Source: Nitrospiraceae bacterium
Lineage (GTDB): Bacteria; Nitrospirota; UBA9217
DNA: 16,042 nt
Assembly: GCA_003454665.1 (NCBI GenBank)
Contig: DMKB01000340.1
Location: 21,881-37,922, forward strand
Direction of reading: 5' to 3'
Shown here: positions 14,954 through 16,042 of the stretch, in pieces
How positions within the stretch are numbered: the stretch's first letter is position 1
Layout of the letters: every line of letters starts with the position of its first letter
Made by a program: the position numbers and the translations under genes
Notes under the pieces: generated by a model
The model's input: the letters and a program-made list of their open reading frames with translations, nothing else
What the model was told of the DNA's origin: nothing
Databases searched by the model: none

Positions 14954-14983
14954 GGGGGGCGGCGATGAGCCCCCCTGTTTCTT
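14954..14983 (+). terminator. Intrinsic terminator after the second giant exoprotein gene
   Basis: GGGGGGC (14954-14960) pairs with GCCCCCC (14969-14975) around an 8-nt loop (GGCGATGA). It is followed by the T-rich TGTTTCTT (14976-14983). It lies about 30 nt after the stop codon at 14922. The uninterrupted G/C stem is strong; the T-tract is broken by G and C. Confidence 0.75.
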
Positions 14984-15011
14984 CGCCCTCTCTGCCGGGC
15001 CATACTCGATA

Positions 15012-15040
15012 TTGACTCCCGGGAAGTCATGTGGTAAAAC
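15012..15040 (+). promoter_or_regulatory. Candidate promoter of the membrane sensor gene
   Basis: TTGACT (15012-15017), a 17-nt spacer and TAAAAC (15035-15040) match consensus at five and four of six bases. Transcription would begin near 15047, about 37 nt before the ATG at 15084. It lies just downstream of the terminator at 14954-14983, so the sensor gene is likely a separate unit. Confidence 0.5.
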
Positions 15041-15083
15041 ATAGTATTCTTTTCAAACCAGGTTTGATATCCAGGCGGGCTGC

Positions 15084-16042
15084 ATGGGGCATGTAAAGGG
15101 CAAATATAAAAAGGGGACGTTCATCCCCATGCCGATCAAGATCGCCTTCCTCGCGATCGTCGCGGTATCGGCCATCACGTTTTTCCTGCTCTTCCCCCCG
15201 CTCCTTGCTGAAGACCTCAAGGTCCGCATATGGATCGGGATGCTCCTGAGCATCCTGGCCGGACTCGTTGCCTCGGCCATGCTCCTCATCATCTACCAGG
15301 CGCGCAAGGAGGCGATGTTTTCGAGAAGCCTGATGGACAAGGTTGCCTCGCAGCGCCAGGACCTCCAGACCCTCTTTGCCATTTCGAAGACCATTACGAC
15401 GACCATGCAGTTCAAGCCGCTCCTCAACCAGATCATCGAAATTCTGATGCCCATTGTCGATGCACGGAGCGGCGTGCTCTGGCTGATCGACCAGCGCAAG
15501 CTTCTGAAATGCTGGGAGGAAACGGAGTGCACGAAGACAAATTGCCCTGCCTATCAGAGCTCGGACCTCCGGTGCTGGTCATTCGGCAAAACCCGGTGCT
15601 TGACCCATCTGGACGCCGAGACAACGCTGTCCGAGAATCTCGCCGAGAGCTGTCTCAAGTGCCCGGTGCTGTCGAGTGTCACGCTGAAAGTAGCGGCCTC
15701 GGTGGGATTGATTCCCGGTATGAACGAGCCTTCGGTCATGACCCTCGGCGACAGCTTGTGCAAGAATGTATTGCTCCAGAGCCCGCATATCTCGGTCTTT
15801 CATTCCTATCCGACGCCTGATGCAGATACCGAACATGCCTGTTTCAAACAGGTTGAATGGTCTTCCCAGGATATGTTGGGGAATTACCAGAGGCCGAAGA
15901 TGGTGCAGGCCAAGAGCTGTTTCGACGAAGTGGTTTCGTCGCCGATCACCCGGATCGGTATGGCGCTGGTGACGCGAAACCAGATCCACGGCCTTCTCTG
16001 CCTGGGTCTGGACCGGGAACACTTTGTGACCGAGGACGAGGC
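15084..16042 (+). CDS. Membrane-bound sensor with Cys-rich CW motif and GAF-like region (3'-truncated)
   Basis: The frame is open from 15045 to the window end, so the C-terminal output domain is missing. The start is ATG 15084 or ATG 15129 (the latter after AAGGGGA, 15111-15117); neither ribosome binding site is strong. Numbered from 15084, helices at about 18-37 and 49-71 flank a very short loop. A charged linker that is probably helical or coiled (RKEAMFSRSLMDKVASQRQD, about 74-93) leads into a GAF-like domain (about 95-319) ending in NQIHGLLCLGLDREHFVTEDEA. Inserted in it is a Cys cluster: C143-W, C149, C154-PAY, C164-W, C172, plus C190-x-x-C193. The CWExxEC...CPA...CW...C pattern matches what I know as the two-CW domain in sensors of Desulfobacterota and Nitrospirota. 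It may bind a metal or heme. The output could be a kinase, GGDEF or phosphatase domain, which cannot be told here. Confidence 0.8.
   Translation, partial: MGHVKGKYKKGTFIPMPIKIAFLAIVAVSAITFFLLFPPLLAEDLKVRIWIGMLLSILAGLVASAMLLIIYQARKEAMFSRSLMDKVASQRQDLQTLFAISKTITTTMQFKPLLNQIIEILMPIVDARSGVLWLIDQRKLLKCWEETECTKTNCPAYQSSDLRCWSFGKTRCLTHLDAETTLSENLAESCLKCPVLSSVTLKVAASVGLIPGMNEPSVMTLGDSLCKNVLLQSPHISVFHSYPTPDADTEHACFKQVEWSSQDMLGNYQRPKMVQAKSCFDEVVSSPITRIGMALVTRNQIHGLLCLGLDREHFVTEDE

Noticed and set aside
15230..15820. 196-residue open frame on the plus strand
   Set aside because: It lies entirely inside the sensor gene in another frame and its product is a low-complexity shadow of a G+C-rich coding sequence.
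15579..16022. 147-residue open frame on the minus strand
   Set aside because: It is antisense to the sensor gene, which has clear transmembrane segments, Cys motif and GAF-like sequence in the plus frame.

Overview
The window looks like a chromosomal segment of an anaerobic, Gram-negative-type bacterium. It carries de novo purine genes, a ferredoxin-dependent 2-oxoacid oxidoreductase, a membrane sensor with a cysteine-rich 'CW' motif, and very long secreted repeat proteins. Together with the style of the intergenic word-repeats this resembles Nitrospirota or Desulfobacterota. That placement is inference from gene content, not from a marker gene.

Layout. Positions 1-1297 hold purB (adenylosuccinate lyase), whose first few codons lie outside the window. 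After a repeat-rich gap comes purF (1703-3100), an Fe-S type amidophosphoribosyltransferase. The gap 3101-3657 has no gene but holds degenerate, roughly 10-bp-phased repeats and five copies of a GCGGCAAAAGA-type word. A tRNA-Phe(GAA) follows on the minus strand (3658-3733) with its own promoter. Diverging from it, with a good sigma-70 promoter, are the beta and gamma subunits of a VOR-like 2-oxoacid:ferredoxin oxidoreductase (3885-5249). No alpha or ferredoxin subunit lies beside them.

Positions 5250-5863 are A+T-rich and hold one very short ORF with a strong ribosome binding site and one membrane helix (5608-5712). Then come two giant secreted proteins on the plus strand. The first (5984-10033, 1349 aa) has a signal peptide, 12 NHL repeats, Ig-like repeats and two jelly-roll domains. 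The second (10276-14922, 1548 aa) has a signal peptide, two copies of a (six-blade propeller + PPC domain) module, and nine Ig-like repeats of two interleaved kinds. The pair share one Ig-like repeat family. The gap between them holds a decayed fragment of the C-terminal end of the other Ig-like family, so this locus has been reshuffled by duplication and recombination. An intrinsic terminator closes the second gene.

The last gene (15084 to the window end) is a two-helix membrane sensor with a GAF-like region interrupted by a Cys-rich segment. It runs off the window, so its output domain is unknown.

How the genes relate: purF and purB act at the first step and near the end of IMP/AMP synthesis. 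The oxidoreductase subunits probably need partners encoded elsewhere. The two giant proteins are best seen as a cell-surface or extracellular adhesion/scaffold pair of unknown ligand. I saw no CRISPR array, prophage, transposase or insertion sequence.
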